Source: Pseudomonas viridiflava (GTDB lineage: Bacteria; Pseudomonadota; Gammaproteobacteria; Pseudomonadales; Pseudomonadaceae). From it: a stretch of 64,000 bases of DNA. The stretch lies in the NCBI RefSeq assembly GCF_900590755.1, contig NZ_UUOC01000047.1:124001-188000 (forward strand), given 5' to 3'. Each line of letters begins with the position of its first letter. Positions within the stretch are counted from its first letter, which is position 1. This document shows positions 44,275-53,210 of this stretch, piece by piece. The notes below the pieces were generated by a model that saw nothing but the letters and a program-made list of their open reading frames with translations, made no database searches and was not told the origin of the DNA. The position numbers were made by a program, and so were the translations under genes.

Positions 44275-45288
44275 ATGCTGTTGACCCGCCTTTTCACCCT
44301 GGTCGCAGGCCTGGGCGTTTGCTCGTTTGCCCACTCGGCTCCCACCCAATATCCGCTGACGGTCGAGAACTGTGGCAGCACCCTGACCTTTCAGCACGCC
44401 CCTGCCCGCGCAGTGACCATCGGCCAGTCCGGCACCGAAATGCTCTATGCCCTCGGCGTCGGCGACAAGCTGGTGGGTACGTCGCTGTGGTTCAACGATG
44501 TGCTGCCCAAATACAAGGCCCAGAACGACAAGGTCGAACGCCTGGCCGATAACGATCCCAGCTTTGAGTCGGTGATCGGCAAGCGGCCTGAACTGGTGCC
44601 TGTGCAGTTCGAATGGATGGTGGGTGCGCAAGGCGTGGTGGGTACCCGGGAGCAATTTCATGAGCTGAAGATCCCGACTTATCTCATGCCCTCGGACTGT
44701 GAAGGCAAGGACAATCTGGTGGGCGCTGACGGCACCCGTCTGGACCCGTTCAAGATCGACAGCCTCTACAAGAGCATCAGCCAACTCGCGGAAATCTTTG
44801 ATATCCAGGAGCGCGGTCAGCAACTCAATGCCGAATTGCAGGCCACTCTGACCAAAGCCACAACGACGCTAAAAAGCAAAGGCGTCCAGCAGACCAGCGC
44901 GCTGTTCTGGTTCTCCAGTGCCGACCTGGGCATCGACCCCTATGTGGCCGGTCGCAAAGGTATCCCCGACTTCATGCTTAACCAGTTGGGCATCCGCAAC
45001 GTCGTGGAGTCCGACGAAGAATGGCCAACCGTGGGCTGGGAAACCATCGCCAAGGCCAACCCGACGTTTCTGGTGATTGCCCGCATGGATCGCCGTCGTT
45101 TCCCGGCGGATGATTTCCAGAAAAAACTGGAGTACCTGCGCAGCGACCCTGTGACCCGAAACATGGACGCGGTCAAAAACAACCGCATCATCATCCTCGA
45201 TGCCCATGCCATGCAGGCCAGCCTGCGCATGTTTGACGGTATCGAGACACTGGCCACCGCTATCAACGGCTACGACCTGAGCAAGTGA
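44275..45288 (+). CDS. ABC substrate-binding protein (BtuF/FecB-like), riboswitch-controlled
   Basis: Periplasmic binding protein of 337 residues. The signal peptide MLLTRLFTLVAGLGVCSFAH ends near SAPTQYP. The metal-chelate fold is shown by ARAVTIGQSGTEMLYALGVG and, at the C-terminus, VKNNRIIILDAHAMQ. Members bind corrinoids, haem or siderophores. The upstream cobalamin riboswitch makes a corrinoid the best guess. AAGGAG lies upstream of ATG 44275. No permease or ATPase gene is adjacent, so it must work with a transporter elsewhere. Confidence 0.88.
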   Translation: MLLTRLFTLVAGLGVCSFAHSAPTQYPLTVENCGSTLTFQHAPARAVTIGQSGTEMLYALGVGDKLVGTSLWFNDVLPKYKAQNDKVERLADNDPSFESVIGKRPELVPVQFEWMVGAQGVVGTREQFHELKIPTYLMPSDCEGKDNLVGADGTRLDPFKIDSLYKSISQLAEIFDIQERGQQLNAELQATLTKATTTLKSKGVQQTSALFWFSSADLGIDPYVAGRKGIPDFMLNQLGIRNVVESDEEWPTVGWETIAKANPTFLVIARMDRRRFPADDFQKKLEYLRSDPVTRNMDAVKNNRIIILDAHAMQASLRMFDGIETLATAINGYDLSK

Positions 45289-45326
45289 TGCCCGCAAGCC
45301 GCGCTCCATAGACCGCATCCAGCCTA

Positions 45327-45391
45327 TTCGCGGGCAAGCCTCGCTCCCACAGAAGATCACCAATCCCGCTGTAGCCGGGCTTGCCCGCGAA
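45327..45391. repeat. REP-type inverted pair
   Basis: TTCGCGGGCAAGCC near 45327 and GGGCTTGCCCGCGAA ending at 45391 are inverted copies of the common Pseudomonas GCGGGCAAGCC REP with a TCGCTCCCAC flank. It lies between convergent genes. Confidence 0.88.
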
Positions 45392-45435
45392 GAAGGATGG
45401 CGCAGTGCCCCTGAAAGAACCGGATCCCTGTGGGA

Positions 45436-46248
45436 TCACCGCAGACTCCTGAGCACCGCTGCCACGATGGCTTCGGGGCAATCCTCCTGGACCAGATGCC
45501 CCGCGTCCGGGATCAGGCTGCACTCGCGGTCAGAGATCAGTCGCGCCAGGGCCTGCCCCTTGTCAGCTGGAATCCAGTTGTCGTTCTGCCCCCAAAGCAC
45601 CGTCACCGGGCAGTCCAGTCGGTCGTAAAGGCTCTCGATTTCATCCGTATAGCGCTGATCCATCTGCGCGATCTGCCGGTAAAAAGCCGGCTGGCCCACC
45701 GCCCCGAGCCAGGGTGCGCTGTAGATATCCAGGGCCTGCTCCGACAATGGCTGGTGCGCCGACGTTTGCAGGTAGGCGCGCAGCAGAGCGCGGTGCATGT
45801 AATCCGGCATGCCCGCAAAAGCCAGTTCATGCTGGCGCACATGCTGGACGAAAGGCGAGCCCCAGGGCGCAAGGGCCACCGCGTCGAAAATGGTCAGCGA
45901 GGCATAGCGCAATCCGTCCAGATACCAGGCTCGTAGCGCAGTCGCGCCGCCAAAATCGTGGGCCAGCACATCCGGACGCTCAAGCCCCCACTCCGCGAAC
46001 AAGGCCGCAAGCACCTTGTTTTGCACGGTCAGCGATACGTCCTGACCGGGGCGCTTTTCCGACAGCCCATAACCCACCAGGTCGAAGTAGTACACGGTTC
46101 TGCGGTCGGTGAAATGCGGCACAATCCGGCGCCACACCTGGGACGAGAACGGCGTGCCATGAATCGCCACCAGCGCCGGTCCATGACCCGCTTTGCCCCA
46201 GCGCACCGCATTGCCATCAATGATTGACGTGTTCGGCAGATCGAGCAT
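45436..46248 (-). CDS. Alpha/beta hydrolase (dehalogenase/epoxide-hydrolase type)
   Basis: Hydrolase of 270 residues. The oxyanion motif is VAIHGTPFSSQVW and the nucleophile elbow is DVLAHDFGGATAL, where the nucleophile position is Asp as in haloalkane dehalogenases and epoxide hydrolases. The acid/His end is VLWGQNDNWIP and IPDAGHLVQED. Substrate unknown. It is followed by the REP pair and transcribed in the same direction as the TetR gene 44 bases upstream, so the two may form a unit. Confidence 0.9.
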   Translation of the reverse strand: MLDLPNTSIIDGNAVRWGKAGHGPALVAIHGTPFSSQVWRRIVPHFTDRRTVYYFDLVGYGLSEKRPGQDVSLTVQNKVLAALFAEWGLERPDVLAHDFGGATALRAWYLDGLRYASLTIFDAVALAPWGSPFVQHVRQHELAFAGMPDYMHRALLRAYLQTSAHQPLSEQALDIYSAPWLGAVGQPAFYRQIAQMDQRYTDEIESLYDRLDCPVTVLWGQNDNWIPADKGQALARLISDRECSLIPDAGHLVQEDCPEAIVAAVLRSLR

Positions 46249-46292
46249 TTCTCACCTCACAGAGTTGGTTCGCTAAACATACGTTAACCCGA

Positions 46293-46856
46293 TCAAGCCG
46301 GAATCAGCCCCGCTTCCTGATAACTCAGCATCAACTCATCGAACAAGCCGATATCCAGCCGGGTTCGGGCGATCAATTGGGCGCCAGCCACAGCGGTGTA
46401 GATGGCCCGTGCGCGTCGTTCGCATTGATCAGCGCCGCCCAGCCCGGCGTCCGCCAGCAACGTGCTCAGCCAGACAATATTGGCGTCGGCAAATGCCTTG
46501 ACCTGCGCCTTCACCTCTTCGGGCAGGTCTTCGTATTCGGCGGCCATGAAGCTGGACAGACACAGCCGATTGCCGTCTTCCAGTGACGTGCGAAAAATCG
46601 AGGGGTAAAGCTGCAGGCACACGCGAGGATCGGCGTTGGCGTCGCGGATGGCCTGCAGGACACTTGCGGTGTCCTGCCAATAACGCTCAGCCACGGCTGC
46701 GCCCAGGTCGGCCTTGCTGGGGAAGTGGTAGTAAATGCTCGCATTCTTGATGCCTACGGCTTCACCAATGTTTCGAAAGTTGATGCCGCTGTAGCCATGC
46801 AGTTGAGCAGCGCCTTTAGCGGCGGCCAGTATGGCTTCTCGCGCATTTTCGCTCAC
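46293..46856 (-). CDS. TetR-family transcriptional regulator
   Basis: Repressor of 187 residues. The HTH is at about 4-50 (AREAILAAAKGAAQLHGYSG, IGEAVGIKNASIYYHFPSKA). GTG 46856 has GAGGAAC upstream and starts the family-like N-terminus SENAREAIL. The divergent gap contains two related inverted repeats flanking a candidate promoter for the GST gene; both are probable TetR operators. Confidence 0.92.
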   Translation of the reverse strand: MSENAREAILAAAKGAAQLHGYSGINFRNIGEAVGIKNASIYYHFPSKADLGAAVAERYWQDTASVLQAIRDANADPRVCLQLYPSIFRTSLEDGNRLCLSSFMAAEYEDLPEEVKAQVKAFADANIVWLSTLLADAGLGGADQCERRARAIYTAVAGAQLIARTRLDIGLFDELMLSYQEAGLIPA

Positions 46857-46905
46857 GGTGAGTTCCTCGGTTATGCGGTGATGATGGGAAATTCTACGCT
46901 CATAC

Positions 46906-46933
46906 CCCCTACCTGCCAACTGGCAGGTAGGGG
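46906..46933. promoter_or_regulatory. Operator 1: 13-bp perfect inverted repeat
   Basis: CCCCTACCTGCCA (46906-46918) is mirrored exactly by TGGCAGGTAGGGG (46921-46933) with a 2-base centre. It abuts the -35 of the GST promoter. Confidence 0.75.
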
Positions 46934-46962
46934 TTGACAGCCTTCGAATTGACGCGCAATCT
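46934..46962 (+). promoter_or_regulatory. Sigma-70 promoter of the GST gene
   Basis: TTGACA (46934-46939) and CAATCT (46957-46962) are 17 bases apart, between the two operator-like repeats. Confidence 0.5.
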
Positions 46963-46964
46963 TT

Positions 46965-46989
46965 TACCTACCAACTGACAGGCAGGTAA
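46965..46989. promoter_or_regulatory. Operator 2: related inverted repeat
   Basis: TACCTACCAACTG followed by ACAGGCAGGTAA repeats the ACCTRCCAACTG core of operator 1, just behind the -10. A repressor bound at both sites would close the promoter. Confidence 0.6.
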
Positions 46990-46996
46990 GAAACCC

Positions 46997-47698
46997 ATGA
47001 CTTTCCCCACTTCGCACATCGACGCAACAACCGTCCCTTCAATGAAAATCCATGACTGGTTCGACGGCCCTTATCCGGCTCGGGTGCGCATCGCCCTGGC
47101 CGAGAAAGGACTGCTGCCACAGACCGAATTCGTCTCGGTCAACCTGTGGAAAGGTGAGCACAAGACGCCGGAGTTTCTGGCGTTCAACTACTCAGGAACA
47201 TTGCCAGTGCTGGAGCTGAATGACGGCACGCTGATTGCCGAATGCACCGCCATTACTCAGTATCTGGACAGCCTGGTGGGTAGCCCTGCCCTGACCGGCG
47301 AAACGCCGCTGGAAAAAGGCATCATCCACATGATGACCAAGCGCGCTGAAATCGAGTTTCTCGATGCGGTCAGCACTTATTTCCACCACGCCACGCCAGG
47401 CCTGGGCCCTGAGGTCGAGCTGTATCAGAACGCCGAATGGGGTAACCGAATGCGCGACAAGGCCATCAGAGGCATGCACTACTTCGACGGTCTGCTTAAA
47501 CAACAGCCCTTCGTTGCGGGCGAGCGCTTTTCAATGGCCGACATTGCGGTGCTGGGCGGGATGATCTTTGCGGGGCTGGTGAAGCTGCAGGTGCCGGACG
47601 AGTGTGAAGCACTGCGGGCCTGGCATGACCGGATGCAGGAACGTTCCAGCGTGCAGCAGTGGCGAGAAATGGTGAAGCGTGGAGCGCCTCAGGTCTGA
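46997..47698 (+). CDS. Glutathione S-transferase family protein
   Basis: GST of 233 residues. The N-terminal thioredoxin-like domain reads MKIHDWFDGPYPARVRIALA, with the conserved cis-Pro in NYSGTLPVLEL and EC-T in IAECTAITQYL. The C-terminal helical domain has FSMADIAVLGGMIF. It would conjugate or reduce electrophiles with glutathione. ATG 46997 is likely; ATG 47042 is an alternative that starts directly at the domain. The divergent TetR gene and twin operators make it an inducible detoxification gene. Confidence 0.9.
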   Translation: MTFPTSHIDATTVPSMKIHDWFDGPYPARVRIALAEKGLLPQTEFVSVNLWKGEHKTPEFLAFNYSGTLPVLELNDGTLIAECTAITQYLDSLVGSPALTGETPLEKGIIHMMTKRAEIEFLDAVSTYFHHATPGLGPEVELYQNAEWGNRMRDKAIRGMHYFDGLLKQQPFVAGERFSMADIAVLGGMIFAGLVKLQVPDECEALRAWHDRMQERSSVQQWREMVKRGAPQV

Positions 47699-47748
47699 TC
47701 AGCAGTGAATCTGCCATCCTGAAGGCGGATGGCAGATATCGTCCGGAT

Positions 47749-50223
47749 TCAGAACTGATACTTGGTGGTGATCATCACGTTACGCGGATCGCCGTAATAG
47801 CCGCCGTAAAAGTTGGTGTCCATGGAACTGATGTACTTCTTGTCGAACAGGTTATTGACGTTCAGCGTTGCCGACAGGTTGTCATCGAACTGGTAACGGC
47901 CCATGGCGTTGAACACCGCGTAGTCGTCCTGAGTCGCCTTGATTTTCGAACCCACAAACCAGGGGGTATCCGTCAGGCTGATACCGCTCTGCCAGTTGGC
48001 GCCGCCCCCGAGGGTGAGTTTGTTCAGCTCGCCCGGCAGTCGATAGGTGGACCAGAGCTTGACCAGATTGGCAGGTGCAACGGTATTGATGCGCTCGCCG
48101 TCTGCATCTTTGGTGACGCTGTGGGAATAGCTGGCGGCAAGGTTCCAGTCCTGCATGACTTCGCCGCTGACTTCCATCTCGACGCCCTTGGTTTTCGCCC
48201 CCTGAACTGCGCGGTAAGCACGCTCGGTGGTGCCAGGCACGAGCTGGCCAGCGTCGGCTTCGGCGAGGTTGTCCTGTTTGCTCTGGAACACGGCAAATGC
48301 GGTATTCAGGCGACCACCGAAGTATTCGCTTTTCAGACCGATTTCATAGTTGTCGCCTTCCCGCGGATCCAGGGTTGCGCCGGTGCGGTCGCGAGTGGTT
48401 TGCGGCTTGAATATGTTGGTGTAACTGACGTAGACCGAGTGGTTTTCATTCAGGTCGTAGACGATTCCGGCATAGGGCGTGACCTTACCGGTTTCCTTGT
48501 TGGTGTTGTGCGACTCGAATGAAGGGTTGTCCGGATAATCGGTTTGATAATCGTACTTATAGTCGGTGACCCGGGCGCCGATGATCAGCGACAGATCGTC
48601 CGTCGGCTTGAAGCGCGAGGCAATGTAGGCACCTTTCTGCCGGACCGTGGTGTCGTAGGTCGCGTAGGTGCTGGAACCAGCCAGGTAGGAAGCCCTGTCG
48701 GCATAGCCGTCCCAGTCGTAGTAATTGACTGCACGCCCGGACGAATCGACATTGTCGTCAGCGTTACGATCTTTGAAGGTCAGCGAGCTCAGGCCCACCA
48801 CCAGTTCATGTTCGCGCCCCAGAAACTGGAACGGCCCCTGAGCCATCAAGTCGATTCCGGTCTGTTTCTGCCAGCCGCTGCCATAACCGCCGTACGTGAA
48901 CATACCGTCGCCGGTCTGTTCGTCGGGGAACCGGTTGCTCAGGGACAGCAGATTCGCGTGGCGCTTGCTGTACATCTGGTTAAGCGAAAGCTTCACCGAC
49001 CAATCGTTGGCCAGTTTCTGCTCCAGGGTCGAGAACACGTTGAGGGTGTCCTGCTGACGGGTGCTCCAGCGCGCCGCAGGGTTGAACGAGCGCGAGGGTT
49101 TGTTCTGGCTGCCATCGGCGTAGAACAGCGGGAAGCCGCCGTAAGAGACGCCGTTCGGGCTGTTCTTCTGATAATCGACACCGACCGTCAGCAGCGTGTC
49201 GTCGGTGATATCGGTTTCGGTGATGCCGTAGAAAATCTGCTTTTCCTGGCTGTAGTTGTCCATGAAGCTATTGCTTTGCTCATAGGCCCCCACCACGCGA
49301 CCACGGATCCGGCCGTTGGGCGTCAGCGGCCCGGATAGGTCCACTTCGGTCCGGTATTTGTCCCACGAGCCTAGCCCTGCGCTGACGTAACCATGGAAAT
49401 CCGCCGTCGGCCGTTTGCGCACCAGATTGATGGTGCCCGAAGGGTCGCCCGTGCCGGTCAGCAACCCGCTGGCGCCGCGCAGCACTTCAATGTGGTCGTA
49501 GATGGCCATGTCGGCCAGCGTCTGCGGGGTGGCACCACTGCTCACGATCATTGAGGTCGGGATGCCGTCGTACTGGAAGCTGTCGATGTTGTAGCCACGG
49601 GAGTAGATCGAGAAACGCTCACTGTCCACATGCTGAACGTTGATGCCCGGCGTTTGCTCAAGCACCTGAGTCAGACTGTTCAGGCTTTGGTCGTCGATGC
49701 GCTGGCGGGTCATCACACTGACCGACTGTGGGGTTTCACGCAGGGTCAGATTCAGTTTGGTGGCGGTCGAGGTTGCGCCGGTGGTGTAAGAGCCAGTCTG
49801 CTCGGTCGTGGCACCCAGCCCCTGGCTGTTAATAGTGGTAGCACCCAGCTCGACGCCCTGGCCATTGCGCGCCAGCGGGCGCAACAGGTAAAGGCCGTTG
49901 CTCTGCTCCACCGCCTGCAATCCGCTGCCTTTGAGCACATGCTGCAAACCTTCGGATACGCTGACATCGCCGCGCAACCCGCCGCTGCTCAGGCCCTGCA
50001 CCAGGCCTGGCTCGATCGGCAAGGTGATGCCGGCCTGGCTGGCGAACTCGGCGAGCACTAAGTTCAATGCACCGCCGGACACTTCAAAATGTCGGACAGA
50101 CTGATCGGCCATGGCTGCGAGGCTCACCGTCGATGCCACTGCCCCCAACATGGCTGTACGCAAAGCGTGCGCCAGAATGGTGGTTTTCACTGCCTTGAGC
50201 CGCCCGCGCTGTTGGTCCTGCAT
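47749..50223 (-). CDS. TonB-dependent siderophore receptor with N-terminal signalling domain
   Basis: Outer-membrane receptor of 824 residues. After the signal sequence (ending near SLAAMADQ) comes an STN domain (VRHFEVSGGALNLVLAEFAS to LYLLRPL), the transducer part that talks to FecR. Then follow a plug (RETPQSVSVMTRQRIDDQSL, LRGASGLLTGTGDPSGTINL) and a 22-strand barrel ending in NVMITTKYQF with terminal Phe. ATG 50223 follows GGGAGG by 8 bases. It imports a ferric siderophore with TonB energy. The FecR and ECF sigma genes directly upstream complete a cell-surface signalling unit. Confidence 0.94.
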   Translation of the reverse strand: MQDQQRGRLKAVKTTILAHALRTAMLGAVASTVSLAAMADQSVRHFEVSGGALNLVLAEFASQAGITLPIEPGLVQGLSSGGLRGDVSVSEGLQHVLKGSGLQAVEQSNGLYLLRPLARNGQGVELGATTINSQGLGATTEQTGSYTTGATSTATKLNLTLRETPQSVSVMTRQRIDDQSLNSLTQVLEQTPGINVQHVDSERFSIYSRGYNIDSFQYDGIPTSMIVSSGATPQTLADMAIYDHIEVLRGASGLLTGTGDPSGTINLVRKRPTADFHGYVSAGLGSWDKYRTEVDLSGPLTPNGRIRGRVVGAYEQSNSFMDNYSQEKQIFYGITETDITDDTLLTVGVDYQKNSPNGVSYGGFPLFYADGSQNKPSRSFNPAARWSTRQQDTLNVFSTLEQKLANDWSVKLSLNQMYSKRHANLLSLSNRFPDEQTGDGMFTYGGYGSGWQKQTGIDLMAQGPFQFLGREHELVVGLSSLTFKDRNADDNVDSSGRAVNYYDWDGYADRASYLAGSSTYATYDTTVRQKGAYIASRFKPTDDLSLIIGARVTDYKYDYQTDYPDNPSFESHNTNKETGKVTPYAGIVYDLNENHSVYVSYTNIFKPQTTRDRTGATLDPREGDNYEIGLKSEYFGGRLNTAFAVFQSKQDNLAEADAGQLVPGTTERAYRAVQGAKTKGVEMEVSGEVMQDWNLAASYSHSVTKDADGERINTVAPANLVKLWSTYRLPGELNKLTLGGGANWQSGISLTDTPWFVGSKIKATQDDYAVFNAMGRYQFDDNLSATLNVNNLFDKKYISSMDTNFYGGYYGDPRNVMITTKYQF

Positions 50224-50330
50224 GTCTGATGCCTCCCCTGTTGAAGCGTTATTTTTCGTTATCTGCTTGGGGAACACCCGAGGGCGGCAAAAGGCGACAC
50301 GCTTTTTTGATTATTTCCAAAATAACGAAA

Positions 50331-51284
50331 TCAACGGGGGACGATGGTCACCCAGTAGCGAGTTCGATAGAGGATCGCCACCGGCAACACTTGCGCCAGG
50401 GCATCAAGGGCCTGATCAGTGTCGAACAGTTGGAACGCACCCGAAACCTGCAACTGCGCCACCGCCGGGTCGCAGCGCAACAGACCGGGACGGTAGCGGC
50501 TCAGCTCACGGGCGAAATCCTCGACCCGCATACGATCTGCCTTGAGCACGCCTCGGCTCCAGTCGGCTTGCCCGGTTTGCAGGGCGGCCGCCGGAGCGAT
50601 TTGCTGGCGGTCGAAGTTCAGTTGCTGGCCTTTGTCGAGCCGCACGACCCGATCAGGTTGCGTCAGGGTGCTGACCTCGACCGCGCCATCGAGCACTGCA
50701 ACCTGAGTGGAATCGGAGAATTGCCGGACGGAAAAACGGGTGCCGATGGGATGAATGACGCCCTGGGCTGTTTCCAGATAAAACGGCCGCGCCAGAGCAT
50801 CTTTGCCAGTGGTGATCAGAATTTCGCCCTGCACCAGTTGCACCCGGCGTTGCGTGTCGCTGAAGGTCACGTTGACGGCACTGTCGGTATTGAGCTGGAT
50901 CTGCGTGCCATCGGCCAGGGTCATCTCCCGTCGCTCCCCCACGCCACTGCGCATATCGGCGGCAAACTGCTGCCAAGGCTGGGAGCGCTGAACCAGCATC
51001 GCCGCCGGGCCCGCCATGATCAGCAGCGCGAGCGCCTTGATTGCCCTGCGCCGTGCCGGATCGGCGTGACGGTCCAGGGTCGCCGTGGCCAGATCCCCAG
51101 GAATCAGCCGCGTCCGCGCACTGAAACCCTCAGCCAGATGCCAGGCCCGCTCATGCTCGGGGTCCTCTGCCCGCCAGTGAGCACAGGCTTGATGCTGGCC
51201 TGGGTCGACATCCGCCGCTTGCAGACGCACGAACCAGCGCGCCGCCTCCCGCGCCACCCGGCGATCAATTGCACCGGTGCTCAT
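50331..51284 (-). CDS. FecR-type anti-sigma regulator
   Basis: Inner-membrane protein of 317 residues. The cytoplasmic N-terminus (DUF4880: VAREAARWFVRLQAADVDPG, EHERAWHLAEGF) binds the sigma factor. A single segment at about 108-125 (RRRAIKALALLIMAGPAAML, with an Arg-rich lead) crosses the membrane. The periplasmic FecR domain (GERREMTLADGTQIQLNTDS) is followed by an STN-like end. ATG 51284 overlaps the sigma gene's TGA by 4 bases, so translation is coupled. Confidence 0.93.
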   Translation of the reverse strand: MSTGAIDRRVAREAARWFVRLQAADVDPGQHQACAHWRAEDPEHERAWHLAEGFSARTRLIPGDLATATLDRHADPARRRAIKALALLIMAGPAAMLVQRSQPWQQFAADMRSGVGERREMTLADGTQIQLNTDSAVNVTFSDTQRRVQLVQGEILITTGKDALARPFYLETAQGVIHPIGTRFSVRQFSDSTQVAVLDGAVEVSTLTQPDRVVRLDKGQQLNFDRQQIAPAAALQTGQADWSRGVLKADRMRVEDFARELSRYRPGLLRCDPAVAQLQVSGAFQLFDTDQALDALAQVLPVAILYRTRYWVTIVPR

Positions 51285-51811
51285 TGGAGCGTCAAACCTT
51301 CGGCAGCCAGCACGATGCACTCTTCGAACGCGATGGACAGATAGCGCTGAACGGTCCTCACGCTGACATCCAGCGTGGCGGCAATGGTCTGCTGATCGCA
51401 ACCTTCGATCTGATACAGAAGAAAGGCTTTTCGAGCCTTGAGTGGTAACCGCGAGAGCACCGCATCGACTTCATGCAAGGCTTCCAGAATCAGCGCCTGA
51501 CGCTCCAATGTCGGCGTCTGCCCGGCTGGCAAGTGCATCAGTGCGTCCAGATAAGCCTGCTCCAGGGTTCGGCGTCGGTACAGGTTGAGCATCAGGCGCT
51601 TGGCAATCGTCGCCAGATAAGGTCTGGGTGCAGGGATCGATTGCAGGTTATCGCCCGGCGCCAGCAGCAGTCGCACAAACGTATCCTGCGCCAGATCCGC
51701 CGCATCCCCATGGTTGCCCATTCGGCGATTCAGCCAGCCGTTGAGCCAACCGTGGTGATCGCTATAGAGCTGGTGCAGGGGATGGCAGGCCTGGCTGACA
51801 GGACGAGACAT
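51281..51811 (-). CDS. ECF sigma-70 factor, FecI type
   Basis: Sigma factor of 176 residues. Region 2 is at about 14-75 (YSDHHGWLNGWLNRRMGNHG, AADLAQDTFVRLLL), region 4 at about 115-165 (LSRLPLKARKAFLLYQIEGC, IAATLDVSVRTVQRYL). It should direct RNA polymerase to the receptor promoter on siderophore signal. It is the first gene of sigma-FecR-receptor. A Fur-box-like sequence lies 20 bases upstream of its start. Confidence 0.95.
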   Translation of the reverse strand: MSRPVSQACHPLHQLYSDHHGWLNGWLNRRMGNHGDAADLAQDTFVRLLLAPGDNLQSIPAPRPYLATIAKRLMLNLYRRRTLEQAYLDALMHLPAGQTPTLERQALILEALHEVDAVLSRLPLKARKAFLLYQIEGCDQQTIAATLDVSVRTVQRYLSIAFEECIVLAAEGLTLQ

Positions 51812-51830
51812 AGGCAGGAAAAACCGCGTA

Positions 51831-51850
51831 ATTACGAATGAATCGCATTC
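51831..51850. promoter_or_regulatory. Probable Fur box
   Basis: ATTACGAATGAATCGCATTC contains the inverted repeat GAATG-N5-CATTC and overall resembles the AT-rich Fur site. It lies 20-40 bases upstream of the ECF sigma gene, as expected for iron-repressed FecI systems. Confidence 0.55.
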
Positions 51851-52031
51851 TATTGTGCAAACGACAGCTTCACAAGATTGGAATCACAATCAGTGCCCGC
51901 TCTGGACCGGCATTTGCAGGAGGGTGGAATGCTCGTCAAAAATTCCGCGCCACAGCCAGTGACGGCTCTACGGAATCACTGCAAGCGTTTACAATTATTA
52001 CTTAGACAGAAACTTAAGCAGGCCAGCCTTC

Positions 52032-53210
52032 ATGGCGCTCGATCCACCTACACTTTTAGTGCTTTCCATTGCCCTCGCCGCCGCTGCCGCATCGTACCTG
52101 GCAATCGAATGGCGAACCGTCCGCGAACCTTCTCTGCTGTTCTGGAGTGGAGGGTTCGCAACCATCACAGTGGGCTGCACCTTGTCCTTGTTGCGGATGA
52201 ATGGTCTGTTGCTGGTCGGCATCTGGTTCGCCAACGGTTTGCTGGTGACGGCACACTGGCTTTTCCTGCTGGGCGTCGCGCGCTTCACGCAAACGCGGCT
52301 GTCACGCGCCTGGTACCTGATTTTTCTCGCCTGGCTGGTCATGTTGTTCGTGCCCGCGGAACAGCCCTGGCCGAAGGTCATGCTGGCGGTCAATTCGCTG
52401 CTGGTCGCTGCAGTGACCCTCAGAGCCAGCTTCCTGCTGCGGCCGCATGGCAGGTCCTTGAGCGTCGGCGCGGTACAGCTGCGTTATGTGCTTTTGGGCC
52501 ACGGGCTGTTCTACGTCGCCAAGGCCATACCGGCAGTGCTGCCCGGCACGCTGATCGACCTCGCGGCCTTTCGTGGCGAAATCATTCAGATTTCTCTGGT
52601 GGAGGGCTCGATGGCGATCATGCTGATTGCCCTGTCAATGACCGGCACTGAGCGCTATCGCCGTGAGAAACGCATCGAGAGGCTGGCCGCCCGTGATCCA
52701 CTGACCGCCCTGTACAACCGCCGCGCCCTGGATGTGCGGGCACCGCGCTTGCTGGATCAGGTTTCACCCGCACAGCCGGGCGCCTTGCTGCTGATTGATA
52801 TCGACAACTTCAAGCTGGTGAATGATCTGTACGGGCATACCGCAGGCGACCGCTTGCTGATCAGCCTGAGCGAAATGATCCGCTCGGTCTTGCCCCAAGG
52901 CTCACTGGCAGCTCGCCTGGGCGGTGATGAATTCGTCATTCTGCTGAGCAACGCCTCCAGCGAGAACATTGTCGGCCTGGGTAACAGGTTGCGCGATCAG
53001 TTCCACGATGCGGCGTCTCAGACGTTTGCGACTCCCGAGGCTGTGACCCTGAGCATCGGTGCCAACCTGTTCGACCAACCTCCTGCCAGCCTGACGGCGC
53101 TGATCGAACAAGGTGATACTGCGCTGTACGAATCCAAACGAGGCGGACGCAACAGCATCCGCCTGATTGATCAGACCCTGGTCAGCGCCGAGGCTCAGTT
53201 TCAGAGGTGA
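52032..53210 (+). CDS. Membrane-bound diguanylate cyclase (GGDEF)
   Basis: Protein of 392 residues. About six to seven hydrophobic segments fill residues 5-210 (LLVLSIALAAAAASYLAIEW onward), with no recognised sensor name. After ERLAARDPLTALYNRRAL comes a GGDEF domain with the intact motif LGGDEFVILL and DIDNFKLVNDLYGH. It should make cyclic di-GMP. The position of the inhibitory RxxD site reads PQGS, so product feedback at that site is probably absent. It is transcribed alone. Confidence 0.92.
   Translation: MALDPPTLLVLSIALAAAAASYLAIEWRTVREPSLLFWSGGFATITVGCTLSLLRMNGLLLVGIWFANGLLVTAHWLFLLGVARFTQTRLSRAWYLIFLAWLVMLFVPAEQPWPKVMLAVNSLLVAAVTLRASFLLRPHGRSLSVGAVQLRYVLLGHGLFYVAKAIPAVLPGTLIDLAAFRGEIIQISLVEGSMAIMLIALSMTGTERYRREKRIERLAARDPLTALYNRRALDVRAPRLLDQVSPAQPGALLLIDIDNFKLVNDLYGHTAGDRLLISLSEMIRSVLPQGSLAARLGGDEFVILLSNASSENIVGLGNRLRDQFHDAASQTFATPEAVTLSIGANLFDQPPASLTALIEQGDTALYESKRGGRNSIRLIDQTLVSAEAQFQR

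Noticed and set aside
48544-49338. 264-codon plus-strand frame inside the TonB receptor
   Set aside because: Antisense shadow; the receptor frame is continuous and full length.
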